From: Chamaecyparis obtusa
Lineage: Eukaryota > Streptophyta > Pinopsida > Cupressales > Cupressaceae
Reading direction: 5' to 3'
Assembly (NCBI GenBank): GCA_027943335.1
Contig: BSBK01000523.1
Span: forward strand, 124,001-188,000
DNA length: 64,000 bases
The translations under genes and the position numbers were made by a program. Under the pieces are notes generated by a model that saw only the letters and a list, made by a program, of their open reading frames with translations, had not been told where the DNA came from and ran no database searches. Positions 11,908-22,882 of the stretch are shown piece by piece (the stretch's first letter is position 1; each line of letters opens with the position of its first letter).

Positions 11908-13155
11908 TTAGTATATAGCTCTCTCTTTCTTAGACTCATCTTCTTGCACAAGCAATATTCCCAATGACGTACCTATCACTGATATGTATAACAACAAGGG
12001 TTTTCCATATATTGGAGCCATTAAGATAGGATGATTCATCAAATATTCCTTGACTTGTGTAAAATTTTCTTCACATTGCTCATCCCAAGTGAATGTTGTT
12101 CCTTTGCACATTAGCTTTGTAAAAGGTTGTGCCTTATTTGCTAATTGGAATATAAATCTTCTTATGGATTGTAGCTTGCCTTGGAGCATTCTCATTTGAC
12201 TAATGTTTCTAGGTGGTTTCATATCAAGAATTTCCTTCACTTTTGATGGATCAACCTCAATTCCTTTTTCTGAGACAATGAATCCTACTAAATTTCCAGA
12301 TGATACCCCAAATGCACATTTCTTGGGGTTAAGCCTTAACTAAAATTGTTCCATTCTATCAAAGATTTTGCTTAGGTCTTCTAGATGTGTTGTCATTACC
12401 TTTGATTTTTTCAATGTATCATCCACATAGTCTTCCATGTTTCTATGCATCATGTCATGGAATATTGTAGTCATTTCTCTTTGATAAGTTGCGCCTAGAT
12501 TTTTAAGACCAAATGGCATCACATTCCAATAGTATGTTCCCCACGCACATGTGAATGCAGTATTTTCTTGATCTTCAGTAGCAATCTTTATTTGGTTATA
12601 TCTTGAAAATCTATCCATCAGTGAATACATCTCATAGCCTACTGTCAAATCTACAATCATGTTTATATTTGGAAGTGGAAAGCCATCCTTTGGGGAAGCC
12701 TTGTTTAAATCTATGAAGTCTGTGCAAAGTCTTATGGATTTGTCCGCCTTGGAAACAAGAACTATGTTTGATATCCACTCTGCATAGTCAATGGCTCTTA
12801 TGAATCCAACCTTTAATAGTTTTTCCAGTTCTTCTTTGACTAGTAATGCCATATGTGGATTCATTTTTCTTAGTTTTTGCTTTACTAGTTTCACATCAGG
12901 AGAAATAGACAAGTGATGTATTATCAAATCTATGTCCAATCCAAGCATATCTAAATAAGACCAGGCAAAATTGATCTTCTTTTCTTTAAAGAAACTAGTG
13001 AATTGGATCTTTTCTTCTTCTGTTAATGATTGAGCAATGTGAACTAATTGAGATTCTATTGTTCCCAAATTGATGGGTTGTGTTGGTTCAATCAACACTA
13101 AAGATCTTTCATAAAAATGATCTGGGAGGATATCAAGAATCCCATCTTTAGGCAC
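11908..13155 (-). pseudogene. Reverse transcriptase of element A
   Basis: Open from 13155 to 12340 and then from 12240 to 11908 in the same frame, with a stop after FDRMEQF between. Motifs in order: EELEKLLKVGFIRAIDYAEWISN, CTDFIDLNKASPKDGFPLP, SLMDRFSRYNQI, MPFGLKNLGATYQR, and YVDD at 12418-12429, so the catalytic Asp pair is intact. The thumb and connection continue into GIEVDPSKV and the RNase H. It copies element RNA into DNA. Confidence 0.92.
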
Positions 13156-14654
13156 CTCTAGGAGGTTTTCACCATTAGATGCATCTTTTTTCTTTTTCTC
13201 TTTTAGAATCTGACACTACCACTAGGTGGTTTTCAACATTCAATTTATTGTTCTTTTTGTTTTTCATTTTTAGACAGAGAAACTTGATATCCTCCTCAGT
13301 CATGTTTTCTCTCTTTACATTGGTGGAAGAAAGGAAAGGTTCACAAGTGTTTAGATAACAAGCTAGGGAATAGTCATTGCCATAAGATAACAGGCTTGTG
13401 GATGTAGGGTCATTCTAGTCTATCAATTCAGGATGTATTAAGGACAAAGGTTCATTAGGTTCAAGAGATAGTACCATGTTATTACCAATGTCATTAACTT
13501 GTAAGATGTTTTCCATTAGGTTTTTTTCTTGAGAGATGTTAGGATTATTAGAGTTATTACCATTATTATTAGAGTTCATGTTAATGTTATGTAAGTCCAA
13601 CTCTAGTGACCTAGCATTAGAACTCTCTCCTTCTTCAATTAAGACTCTAGGAGCATATTTCTATATCACATACACTTCTATATCCATCATAGCATCATAA
13701 AGGATATCCCATTCATATTCATGTGAGTCCACCTGAGTATAATCTGAAACCTCCAAGAAGTGGGTAGTAGTCATTGGTACTTTAGCTTCCTTGTTAGCAT
13801 TGTTTTCCTCCTCTTGGAAAGGTTCTTGTGGAGATGTCATATATAGTTCTTTATCAAAATGAGGTGTGTCAAAAATAGGATATCCTCGTTATTGTTCTCT
13901 TTCAGGTTCTTCTATTTGTTCTTGCTTTTCTCCTTGTACAAGTTCAATATTGGTGCCAAATTTTGATAATGGATCTCCTTGCAAGAGTAGAAACCTTTCA
14001 TAGGAAATAGGTTGTCCTTCCACTTCTTATTCATCATTTGAGTCTCCTGATCTATCAAATAAAGGACTATTTTCTGCAATAGGATGGGATATTGCTTCCT
14101 TGAAGCCTACTCCGGTCTTATCCCTTGGGTTTCTAAAATCCATATGTATCGGCTCCACAAGTCCTTGTTTTCATTGTACCAATGGTCCTTTTCCTTTGTA
14201 ACCCATTTTCTTCATGATCTCAAAGCCTTTTCCACATTTATCAGTGGCTATCTCTATATTCTTGTCATTTCCATCTTGTTCATTCTCTTTGTAAAGCCAT
14301 TGCAAGAAATTTTTTTCTTCATTTTCTTCTTCAAGGGACACCTTTTCTTTTACCATCCCCGTTCCTTCATGGATTGTTAGAGTATTACCTTTATAATGTG
14401 TAAATGTAGATGAAGGTCATCCTTGAGACCTAGGAGATGTTGGAAGATCTGTTAGGGACATTGCAGAATCTATCTTGTACTTGCCCATGCTTGTTTCTTG
14501 AATGTTGACCTTCTTAGCAAAGCTTCGCAGGACCATTTCTTTGAATGTTTTTGCTTTGTTAGAACTTTCCTTGTTGTGTGGGACCATTCTATCTAATTTT
14601 TTGAGACTATTACAAGGATATGTTGTGTTAGCTAGATTAGTCACCTCAACTCCA
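13156..14654 (-). pseudogene. Protease-RT linker of element A with a G-patch-like motif
   Basis: Tat elements have a long tether between protease and RT; here it is about 1.5 kb and in a different frame from both neighbours, so at least two frameshifts flank it. At 14171-14270 the frame reads KCGKGFEIMKKMGYKGKGP, a glycine-patterned motif resembling a G-patch; element C has a counterpart at about 49750-49810. The remainder is low-complexity and Asn/Ser-rich (13415-13600) with stops. G-patch modules near retroelement proteases are thought to bind nucleic acid; the role here is inferred. Confidence 0.6.
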
Positions 14655-15197
14655 TTATGAGGAAATTATATACATTGGTGGTAAGTAGAAGGCACATGAA
14701 TGGATCCATGGCCTTCCAAGAAGAATGTTATAAGAAAGTGGAAAGTCAAAAACTTGGAATATCATGTCTCTTTCTATTGGTACCACTCTGATAGGAAAGA
14801 CAACCAATCCTTTAGAGGATCTCTCTTCTTTATCATAAGCCTTGATTGTTATCTTCCTTCTAGGATCAATTGCGTGTTTAGAAAATCTCAATTGTTTCAC
14901 CAAATTGTAGGTACATATGTTCAAACCAACACCTCCATCTATCACGACACACTTAGTAAAATGTTTATGAATGATAACTTCTAGATGCAAAGGCTGATTA
15001 TGTGGTTGGTTTAATGGCTTGTCATCTTCCTTAGAGAAAGATAGGTAATGCGGGGAATTTAGGTGACCAACCATAGTTTGGAATCTATCCACATCTATGT
15101 CTTTAGGCACATTGGTAATGAGCAAGGATTGATCAAGGATCTCCCTATGAATAGGAGATATTTTTAACAACTCTAGAATAGAGATTTGAGCTGGCAT
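14655..15197 (-). pseudogene. Retropepsin-type aspartic protease of element A
   Basis: 180 open codons beginning MPAQISILELLKISP. The active-site loop is VVIDGGVGLNICT (D-G-G in place of D-S/T-G, usual in this clade), followed about 60 residues later by [11 protein letters not shown], the second conserved block. It would cleave Gag-Pol. The frame ends shortly after the GRPWIH block. Confidence 0.85.
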
Positions 15198-17111
15198 GCA
15201 CTACAACTGGTCTACTAGATTGAACTTTAGAGGTAATGCCAGTTGTTTAGGTCTTGTTGTTGCAACTGGTGGGTTTGATGTTGAAGCCTAATTGAGAGTG
15301 AGCTTAGCTTGGTTCCTCGTCACAACATTAGAGGATTTAGTTTTATTTTGTACTCCTTTTAGAGTAATCATATTAATGGATGGTTTACATGGTTCCACCA
15401 TATGGATCACGTTATCATTATCAGTATATGTGTAATTGATCTTGTTACTCTTAGAGGATTCTCCTTTTTCATATTTAGGAAGTGGAGGCTAGAATGCTTT
15501 ATGATAATTATTGGTATGATGTCCATCCACTTTAACTTTTCATTCTTCAATTAAGTCTTGAATAACATGTTTCAATTTCATGTAGTTATTAGTCTTGTGT
15601 CCTTTATTGTGATGAAAATTGTGGTAATCATTATCATTCCACTACCTTGGTTTTACTTCTGGTTCCCAAGGTTTGGAATCAAGAATTGTGATAATTTTGT
15701 TGTCCAAGAGTGAATTCAAGACCAATTCTAGTGTATCTCCCAAAGGTGTAAATGTCTTCTTGGGTCTTGCTGACCAAGGCTCACTTTGAGTATTAGGTTT
15801 ATTGAAAGTTTTATTAGTCATTGGCGTCACTTTCAAATTCGAATTCTTCTTCTCTTGGAGACTCGACGTAAGATTGAAAACTTCCAGTTTTGGTTTTGTA
15901 TTAGGAGTATCCACCACTCCATCATTAACCACATTCTTGTTCTTGTTTCCATACTTATACTTATCTTTGTTGGGATAATACTTGTCTTTTTTCTCTTTAT
16001 TGATAGTGATTTATCCCTTTTTGATCAAGACTTCTTCAATCTTGATGGCACTATCTATCATTTTGTCAAAGCTTGGTGGACCTTGTAGTTGTATAGGAAA
16101 ATTCATCTCAAGTACCAAGTTATTGATAAAGATGTCCATCTTTTTGCTTTTAGGTATTTTTCAAGCATATCATGCGAATATCTTCCTTCGTCATTGTAGG
16201 AAATTCAAGAATGATTCTCCACTTTTCTGTTTGGTGTTGCATAAATCCAACATAGTCATTATGTGTTGGATTTTGTAGGAGTATTGTTGGATAAAATTTT
16301 CCACTAGTTCCTCAAAATTTTTGATTCCAGTGGGTAGTTTTGAGAGCCACTCCATTTCTTTTCCACCTAAGCTTCGTGGAAATAACCTCATTAGGTAAGT
16401 TTGTTCATGCATAAATTCCATACTTGATGTGCAAAATTCCCTCACATGGTCTTGAGGGTCAAAATTTTTGGTGTACTTGTCATATTTTGGAATTGTAACA
16501 TGGTGAGGAAATGGTATCATTTTCAATCCCTTATCAAGGGGGAATGGACAAATGTGCTCCAATGAGTATTTTTTTATTGGTTTGTCCTTTTCTTTCTTTA
16601 TCTCTTGGATTTTGTCTTGCATGGAAAGTAATTGTTGTGTCAAAATGGACATAGGACTAAGATCTTCTTTTTGTTTGAGTTGATTCACATCATAGTCCTT
16701 AGGTAATTTTACTCCTTGTGATGCAAGTTATAAGAAGTATTTTTCCTTATTCTCTTCCAATGTTCTTTCAAGGATTTTATTGAATATTTTTCTTTTCAAA
16801 TCCCTTTGGTATTCTAGTTCTCTAGGGTCTTCATTGTCATCAAAGTCATAACGTGATTCTTGATGTCATGATTCTTCTTGGTTATTTTGTTCATCTTCAT
16901 TGTTTTGTTCATCGTGCCTTTCATCCCAATGGAATTCATATTGATTAGACATGTTTGTAGCATTAGGAGTTACCGTGTGAGTAGTGCCAGGAGTAGTTCC
17001 AAATAGGGGGTTGATTCATGAAGTTTCTCCTCTTTCAAATGTTATTAATGACACTTCGTTCAAAAATGGATTTCTTTTCAATTTGTAAGAATTATGTCTT
17101 GTATTAACCAT
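15198..17111 (-). pseudogene. Gag of element A
   Basis: The start ATG is placed at 17111 (MVNTRHNSY), because the same start (MVNTRSNQY) occurs at 32569 in element B and both run on to LITF..GETS. The core is at 16688-16191: CPFPLDKGLKMIPFP, YDKYTKNFDPQDHVREF, LMRLFPRSLGGKEMEW, ENFIQQYSY and TMLDLCNTKQKSGESF. The zinc-knuckle region at 15650-15550 reads YHNFHHNKGHKTNNYMKLKH, where the cysteines expected from the C..H..GH..C pattern are Tyr. Gag packages the element RNA. Several stops break it. Confidence 0.85.
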
Positions 17112-17557
17112 GAAAGTTTGATTAAGGAATTTTTTTGAGTGTCTTATGTGTAAGTGGGTCTGAAAGTATGCAAGTATCCAATTGTAAGTACAAGGTTGCA
17201 ATAGTGGGTTTAAAAAGTCTTAGGATCCAACGTTAAAGAGTTAGAGTGTCCTGATAGTCAGTTGGTAACCAAGTGCAAGTGGATTTGTTTGAGAATGTTT
17301 GAAAGTTCCAGTGTCAAAGGGTTAGAGTTCCCTGATAGTGAGCTAGGAACTTGACTGAATCTGGTGTGAAAAGGGAACTCCACAACTTTAATAATGTAGG
17401 TATAGACCAAATAGGAATGACAAGATGCACTCAAGAATTAAATCTTTCAAGCTTGTAGATATACTGGTTCTGATAGAAAAATCTAACAAAAGGCCAAAAA
17501 GGGTACTCAAAAATACAAAAATCTAGTTTGTGATAGGTACAAAAATTCTTACGGTCC

Positions 17558-17727
17558 CATATGTGATCCTCCAGATGCGACAGACAAGATTTTGACGCTA
17601 GATGCAACACAAGAAACATGAGGTGTGATCCCTAATCCATATGTGACCTAGGAAACATGGGGTACAAATCTGTTTGTACCAAGTGCAATCTAGGATACAG
17701 GGTGTGACATAGGATACCAGATGCGAC
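17558..17727 (-). repeat. Distal leader motif cluster, A type (about eight copies)
   Basis: On the plus strand a roughly 10 bp phrase recurs at about 20 bp spacing: ATGTGATCC, AGATGCGAC, AGATGCAAC, GGTGTGATC, ATGTGACC, AGTGCAATC, GGTGTGACA, AGATGCGAC. The consensus is RGRTGYRAYC. It lies 450-560 bp upstream of the gag start. Confidence 0.7.
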
Positions 17728-18901
17728 ATTCTGATGCTTTGTCTGAAGGAAAATTTTGTCAAGTTTTTGAAAATTTGTCTTCTTTGTCTGATTCTAGGGA
17801 CTTGTAGGTGTCTGAAAGTGCTTGTGATTTGTTCATTCAGGGGATTTATCTGAGATTTGTATTTAAAACACATCAAGCAATCATTTTTAGGAGAAAAAAC
17901 ACCTATCCTTCCTTAGACTAGGTAGAGATTGGAAATACTTGTTTACTTAATTAGGAACACACTTAATAACTCCTCAAAATATGATAGTCCAAAAATATGC
18001 AATGGATGTTGGAGGTCATATTAGCCAAGTAGTAACGTCAAAGAGGGCTCGATGTGATGAATTTCTTGAGACAATTACTATTTGCCTTGCAAAAGCATTA
18101 CCAACCTTTCAAAGGTAATCTGGGTAGCATATAACTTAAGATTTTTAATGAAGGCATCTTTTCATAACCATCTCCCATAGTCCCGCAAGCAGGATTGAGG
18201 CCTATAGCCCTATGAGTACTCAAATCTATGTAGTCTCGCAAGCAAGATTCAAGCGGCTCCACTCTAGACAAGATCCAAGCATTTCATTGGAAAATATCAA
18301 ATCCGGGTTCCAATGACAAAATAAATTATGTGTTCTAAGATTTTCATCTCAAGGAAGCGTCAAATTTTATAGTGGGGTGGAGGAGTTGGCTTAAAAGTTG
18401 TCCCCACTTGGGTCATTCCCGGGAGTTTTTTTCCTCAACCGATAGGTCCTCTACTATATATGGAATAAAAGAAAGAGGATCAATAGATTAGAGGTCTAGA
18501 TTTATGATTCTCCATGAAGGAGAAGAGAATAATCTCCTATCTCAAACTATCTTTCCAAGACACATCATGCAAATTTAACCAAATTACTCCAATTTGACCC
18601 CAAATTGCAAGCTAATTTTTGAGTTTCTGATTTTGCCAAAGGGAAAAGAGCATAATCCTCTAATTAGTTTGCAAATTGATTTCAAATTATTATTAAGTTC
18701 CTAGAAAAACAAGCATAATCTTTAGTTTATTTCCTTTGGGCAACCTACAAAGACACCATTAGTAGTCTCAATTTATTGATATCTTCGACAATTCAACCTA
18801 CAGACCACTGTTAGGCTATTATAAATCATAAAATTCACCCATTAGATGTCAGAAAAACCAAATTTATAGAAAATAACCTCAGATGCTATCCAAAATTAAC
18901 T

Positions 18902-19010
18902 AAATGCGATACCTGACTAGATGCAATCCATGAAACCCCAGATGCAATCCAAGAAATCCCAGGTGTGACCTTTCTTCCAAGATGCAATCCAATTTTTGAG
19001 ATGCGATCTT
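18902..19010 (-). repeat. Primer-site-proximal leader motif cluster, A type (six copies)
   Basis: AATGCGATACC, AGATGCAATCC (three times), GGTGTGACC and AGATGCGATCT occur within 110 bp, about 55 bp inside the primer-binding site. This is the same consensus as in the distal cluster. Confidence 0.75.
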
Positions 19011-19065
19011 TTGTCGACATAAACATGACAAAAAATTTGTTAAAAATATAGAAATCCAGGGCTTA

Positions 19066-19082
19066 GCCCCACGGTGGGTGCC
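19066..19082 (-). promoter_or_regulatory. Primer-binding site of element A
   Basis: The minus strand reads GGCACCCACCGTGGGGC, five bases inside the 5' LTR. It resembles the GGCGCCCA-GTGGGGC type complementary to the 3' end of a lysine-like tRNA; the tRNA identity is inferred. Element B has the degenerate equivalent at the same distance from its LTR. Confidence 0.75.
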
Positions 19083-19087
19083 TTAAA

Positions 19088-19869
19088 TGTGTGTGTATTT
19101 TGTGGTCAATGTGAATCTGCAACACAACATTTTAATAGAATATTAGCTTGCTAGTTTAAATCAAATTTAAAGTAATTGAAAGCTATTTAAACTAGACAAA
19201 ATCATCCTATTTCTCTCTAACTAACACAAGTATGATGAGAATCTAAAGTTACTCTCAAAATTAGACCCTAAATAGTGACAATGCATGTTAGAATAAGAGA
19301 TTCATATCAAATATGCAACTAAGAAATCAAATTCATTAATAAAAGCCATTGATTCATTAACCATTAAGAAAATTGAAGTGTTTTATATTCATCTATGAAA
19401 TCACATATGTAGCATGTAAGTATGAATTCAATTAACTATATCTTTTGAGGTTTGAAAATTCATCTTTTATAGAACTTTAGAAATTTTGACGGTTGAGATG
19501 CATCCATGAGGAATGGTTGAGAAGCCTCCAAATTTGATCCATGTGATGAGCCCTCATTGGTCAAAAGTGTCATTGTTGTACCCTTGAGATGTGAGATGTC
19601 ACTTTTAACCCTTTTTATTCATTTGTTTTAATTAATTACTCTACCATGTATTTAATGAGATTGATTTAATTAAATAGGCCTAGAGGTAATCAATATGATT
19701 TTTGCTCAATTATTGATGATTAATGCTTGATTTATGAAGTTTTATTAATTTTATCAAATTTGATGAATTATGTTAATAATCAAGAATCAAATTAACACAA
19801 TTAGGAGTTTATCCCGAATTAGGGAAAATAGGGCCTTAGGTTCTATTAGCCCAGTTTTAGGTGATTATA
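19088..19869 (-). repeat. 5' LTR of element A
   Basis: 782 bp pair of 206-985. The outer end has mutated from CA to TA on the plus strand (TGATTATA at 19862-19869). A TATA-like CTATAAAAG sits at 19463-19472 on the minus strand, at the position matching the copy in the other LTR. Confidence 0.93.
19463..19472 (-). promoter_or_regulatory. TATA-like box in the 5' LTR of element A
   Basis: The minus strand reads CTATAAAAGA. The same word is conserved in the other LTR (581-590) and as CTATAAAAG in the LTR of element B (42343-42351), consistent with the LTR promoter. Confidence 0.6.
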
Positions 19870-19979
19870 GTATTTGAGCTATACTTATTTTTTATTTGCA
19901 TTTTAGTACACTGATGATGTTTTTATGCTCTAATACTAATGATTTATTGTTGATTTCCCATTGCAAGAAAAATTTAGCA

Positions 19980-22882
19980 GTGTTACCTTATGTGGCTAGT
20001 ATCTACAAACTATGCAAATGATCCTTCTCTTGTATGTCGATGATAGGAGCCTTATCAGACAGTGTGGGTTCCTTTGATTACTTGATTTGCCTAATATTTG
20101 GGAAAAAAAAGGAATTTTGATTGCACTTTTTAAGAGGTGGCACTCTAAGCACAACACATTTCATATGCCAAATCGGGAGATTAAAGTGACTACCAAGGAT
20201 GTGTACAGGATCTTGCAGTTGTTGATCAGTGGGATGATGGCTTACTACGATGTACAAATAGTCTCCATAGGGATAGCTTGTTTACGAAGGGTATTTTAGG
20301 ATACCGCCCTCAATTCTAGGTGTCTTACCTGGGAGAAGATGTAGGCATGATATGTGGTGCTTCCTCTTTAGTGTATTCTTGTTGGATTGATTAGAGGGAT
20401 TTTTATGTTAGACAAGAGTGCACATGGGTTTCTTTGGGGTTGGGGATGGATTATAGAGGAGTTGTTGTAGAGACCTTATATATTTTCATGGGGTACCTTT
20501 CTATTATCTCACCTCTACCATGAACTTCATGAGGTTGTGTATAGATCTTTCCACAATGTGTCTACTAGAGTCCTTTTGTTACAAGTGTGGGCCTGGGAGA
20601 AAATCCTAGTTACCAGGCCTATCATAGATTGATAGAGATGGCCACATTATCTATACTTTTATCTGTATAGTGGTTATGCTCAACAAACCAAATTGGGAAA
20701 GTTGTGTTGGCAAGTTGACTATATTGTTGTATATGACTAGATATAGTGTTGTCATTATGGCAACATAGTCATATAGATTTTTGGACTCAGTGCACATTAT
20801 CGTAAGGTTAGAATATGGCTAAGTATAAAAGATTGGATAGTTAGCAGAGCACCAGAAGACCAGAACATCAATGCACGTGTATGACTGAGTTATGGTATGC
20901 ACCCTAGAAGTTAAGCTGGTAAGTGTGTATTCATGCTAAGTCTAATAGTGCATGATTAGATGAGACAATATGATGAAGATATAGTTAGTTGAAGTGGTAT
21001 AGACAGTGAATGCCAAAATAGAACAAAGTATGCAGCTGACTGTTAGTATTTTGATTAGTGGTTATAATAATGTTTGGTAAAGGCTATGTGCCTATTGTAA
21101 TTAGGTTGTAGACATGTAAACATCTTTTTTTGTAAATGGGCTTGAGCCAATTCACTTGGAAGCATTGTATGTAATCAGTTATAGGTCAACCTAGTTAATT
21201 GTGTTGTTAGCGGATATAAATATTAGATGCACCTTTTTAATAGAGTATGGAAGTGGATGTAGAGATAAGATAAGCAGAGAAGAGACATGAGAAGTGAATA
21301 TAGAATGAGTTAGAGCTTTACAAGGGGCTAAAGCATTAGCACACAAAAGGAACTGATTAGACAAGCAGTGTCATAGCACCAGTTCATCCAACATATATAG
21401 TTTGTATCTAAGATCAGAAGGTTGTAGTCTTCACCACTTGAGGAGTGAGCTCTAAGACAGTCTGTCCCCACCCCTAACAAGGTTATTGTAAAAGACTCCT
21501 AATAGGGTCTGACCTTTGACCAGGTCTCTGTACTAAAAGAATTGTAAAGAACAACTCCTAACATGGTTGTAGATCTTCTAACAAGGATCATAAAACACTA
21601 GTGCAGTTCTTAGTGGGTGTCAATTCCCACTAGGGTTTTTACCTATTTGGGTTTCCCCATAACCATATTGGTGTTATGTGTTGTGATTGTTTATCTTGTT
21701 TACTTTGATGTTCATATAAGTACTTAATAAATCAAGTTAAGATTCAAGAGTTAAGAAATTATAAAGATATAGTGAACACTGATTCACCCCCCCTCTCAGT
21801 GTTCCCATTCCTAACAATTTGGAGTACTGGTACAAAGTTATGGATGATAAAACTATCATTATTTGGAGACCATATTAGGATTGTGAGAGTGTTAACTTTG
21901 ATGATCGAGAGCTTACCTTATATTTAATGAGTAGGTACTTATTTAGGAGATCACATACAGTTATAGAGAGATTCATCCATACTCAGGTGATAAGGAAGTT
22001 TGGTTTCTACTAGAACATACATCAGGACATGGCCATAGATACCCAGGTTAGAGATGATGAGGTAGACTAGGGACCTCACATATAATATGAGGTGGTTATA
22101 CAAGATTTCCTTGATATTATACCTATTCCTTGGGACTACTTGTCTAATGTTGATGATGCTGAGATGACATATGAGTATAGGAAATATATGGTTCAACATC
22201 CCTTTCTATCATTGAGGAGCCCAAGGCTCTCCTTGATGATGTTGCAGGAGGAGGAGGATGGAGGCATCCTAGGAGAGATGATGGTTGGGATGGTGGGAGA
22301 GATGGGGGATAGAAGAGAGGTGAGGGAGGTAGATTAGGAGCTATGGGAGGAGATGGTGGCCATGAAGGAGATGGTGGTGGAGTTAGGGGAGGAGGGAGAG
22401 ATGGGAGGAGAGTTAGGTTGAGATTCATTCCTCCATGAATAGTTGATCAGGGACCCTTATTACCATGAGATCATTTATAAAGACATGGTTAAGGTGGAAG
22501 TGTGAGGAAGGATTATCCTTTTCTAGAGTAGAGAGGAGCACATGGACCCACATGTCATTCCTTATCTTGATGCAGACATTGGAAATCTCACTTGAGGACA
22601 CAGGTAGCTATTTTATAGTCCTAGCTAGTGGAATGTGATCGACATATCTAAGAGATTAATTCTAAGAGACATAGAGGATAGCGTGATACCACTCTTCAAA
22701 GGATCAGTGTGGAATACTACAAGGATGCATATTTCTCCATTGTATCAGATGCTACTACTAGATTTCCATCTTATTCTGCACTTGCGGCTTAGTTAGAGAG
22801 TGGAGCTCCAACACCAACTAGAGTTGATGTTCCACCTCCTGTTCCACCTCTAGCTGGTCTAGAGGGTGGCAATGAGACATGA
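19980..22882 (+). pseudogene. PMD (plant mobile domain) gene, antisense to element B, interrupted by a solo LTR
   Basis: Recognisable blocks: LLDLPNIWEKKGILIALFKRW, HSKHNTFHMPNREIKVTTKDVYRILQ (20087-20220), YHELHEVVYR (about 20519-20548), LLLQVWAWEKILVTRPIID (20577-20631) and TKLGKL at 20687, where the solo LTR 20705-21816 breaks it. It resumes as EYWYKVMDDKTIIIWRPY, then VIERFIHTQVIRKFGF. A purine-rich tract and a Pro-rich tail (VDVPPPVPPL) end at the stop 22880-22882. At the site of the 82 bp intron 2 of copy C, this copy is continuous (LLISGMMAYYD). Many stops show decay. The function of retrotransposon-borne PMD proteins is not established. Confidence 0.85.
20705..21816 (+). mobile_element. 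Solo LTR, copia-like family (copy 1), inside the PMD gene of element B
   Basis: 1112 bp, starting TGTTGGCAAG and ending CTAACA, with near-matching duplications AGTTG (20700-20704) and ATTTG (21817-21821). TATAAAT at 21215-21221 sits mid-way, as in a U3-R-U5 layout. A CACCCCCCCTCTCAGTGTTC tract is close to the end. Removing it rejoins TKLGKL and EYWYK of the PMD frame, which confirms both boundaries. Other copies are 38298-39529 and 53590-54742. Confidence 0.85.

Larger units (their letters stand above)
17112..19065 (-). other. 5' leader of element A
   Basis: About 1.95 kb between primer site and gag, collinear with the leaders of B and C; the minus strand contains AATGACCCAAGTGGGGACAA (18393-18412), which is found on the plus strand of C at 44741-44760. 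It carries two motif clusters, at 17558-17727 and 18902-19010. It would be transcribed as the untranslated RNA leader. The short frames in it (17431-17876) are spurious. Confidence 0.7.
206..19869 (-). mobile_element. Element A: complete Tat-type Ty3/gypsy retrotransposon nested in element B
   Basis: LTRs at 206-985 (3') and 19088-19869 (5') are flanked by the 5 bp duplication GTATT at 201-205 and 19870-19874. On the minus strand the order is 5' LTR, primer site, about 2 kb leader, gag, protease, linker, RT, RNase H, second RNase H, integrase, post-pol region, antisense PMD remnant, tandem-repeat array, polypurine tract, 3' LTR. By eye the two LTRs differ at roughly 50 of 780 positions, so it is not a recent insertion. 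Gag and pol occupy three frames with many stops. Confidence 0.93.

Noticed and set aside
22144..22428. Minus-strand Pro/Ser-rich open frame
   Set aside because: Shadow of the purine-rich Gly/Glu tail of the PMD gene on the plus strand.
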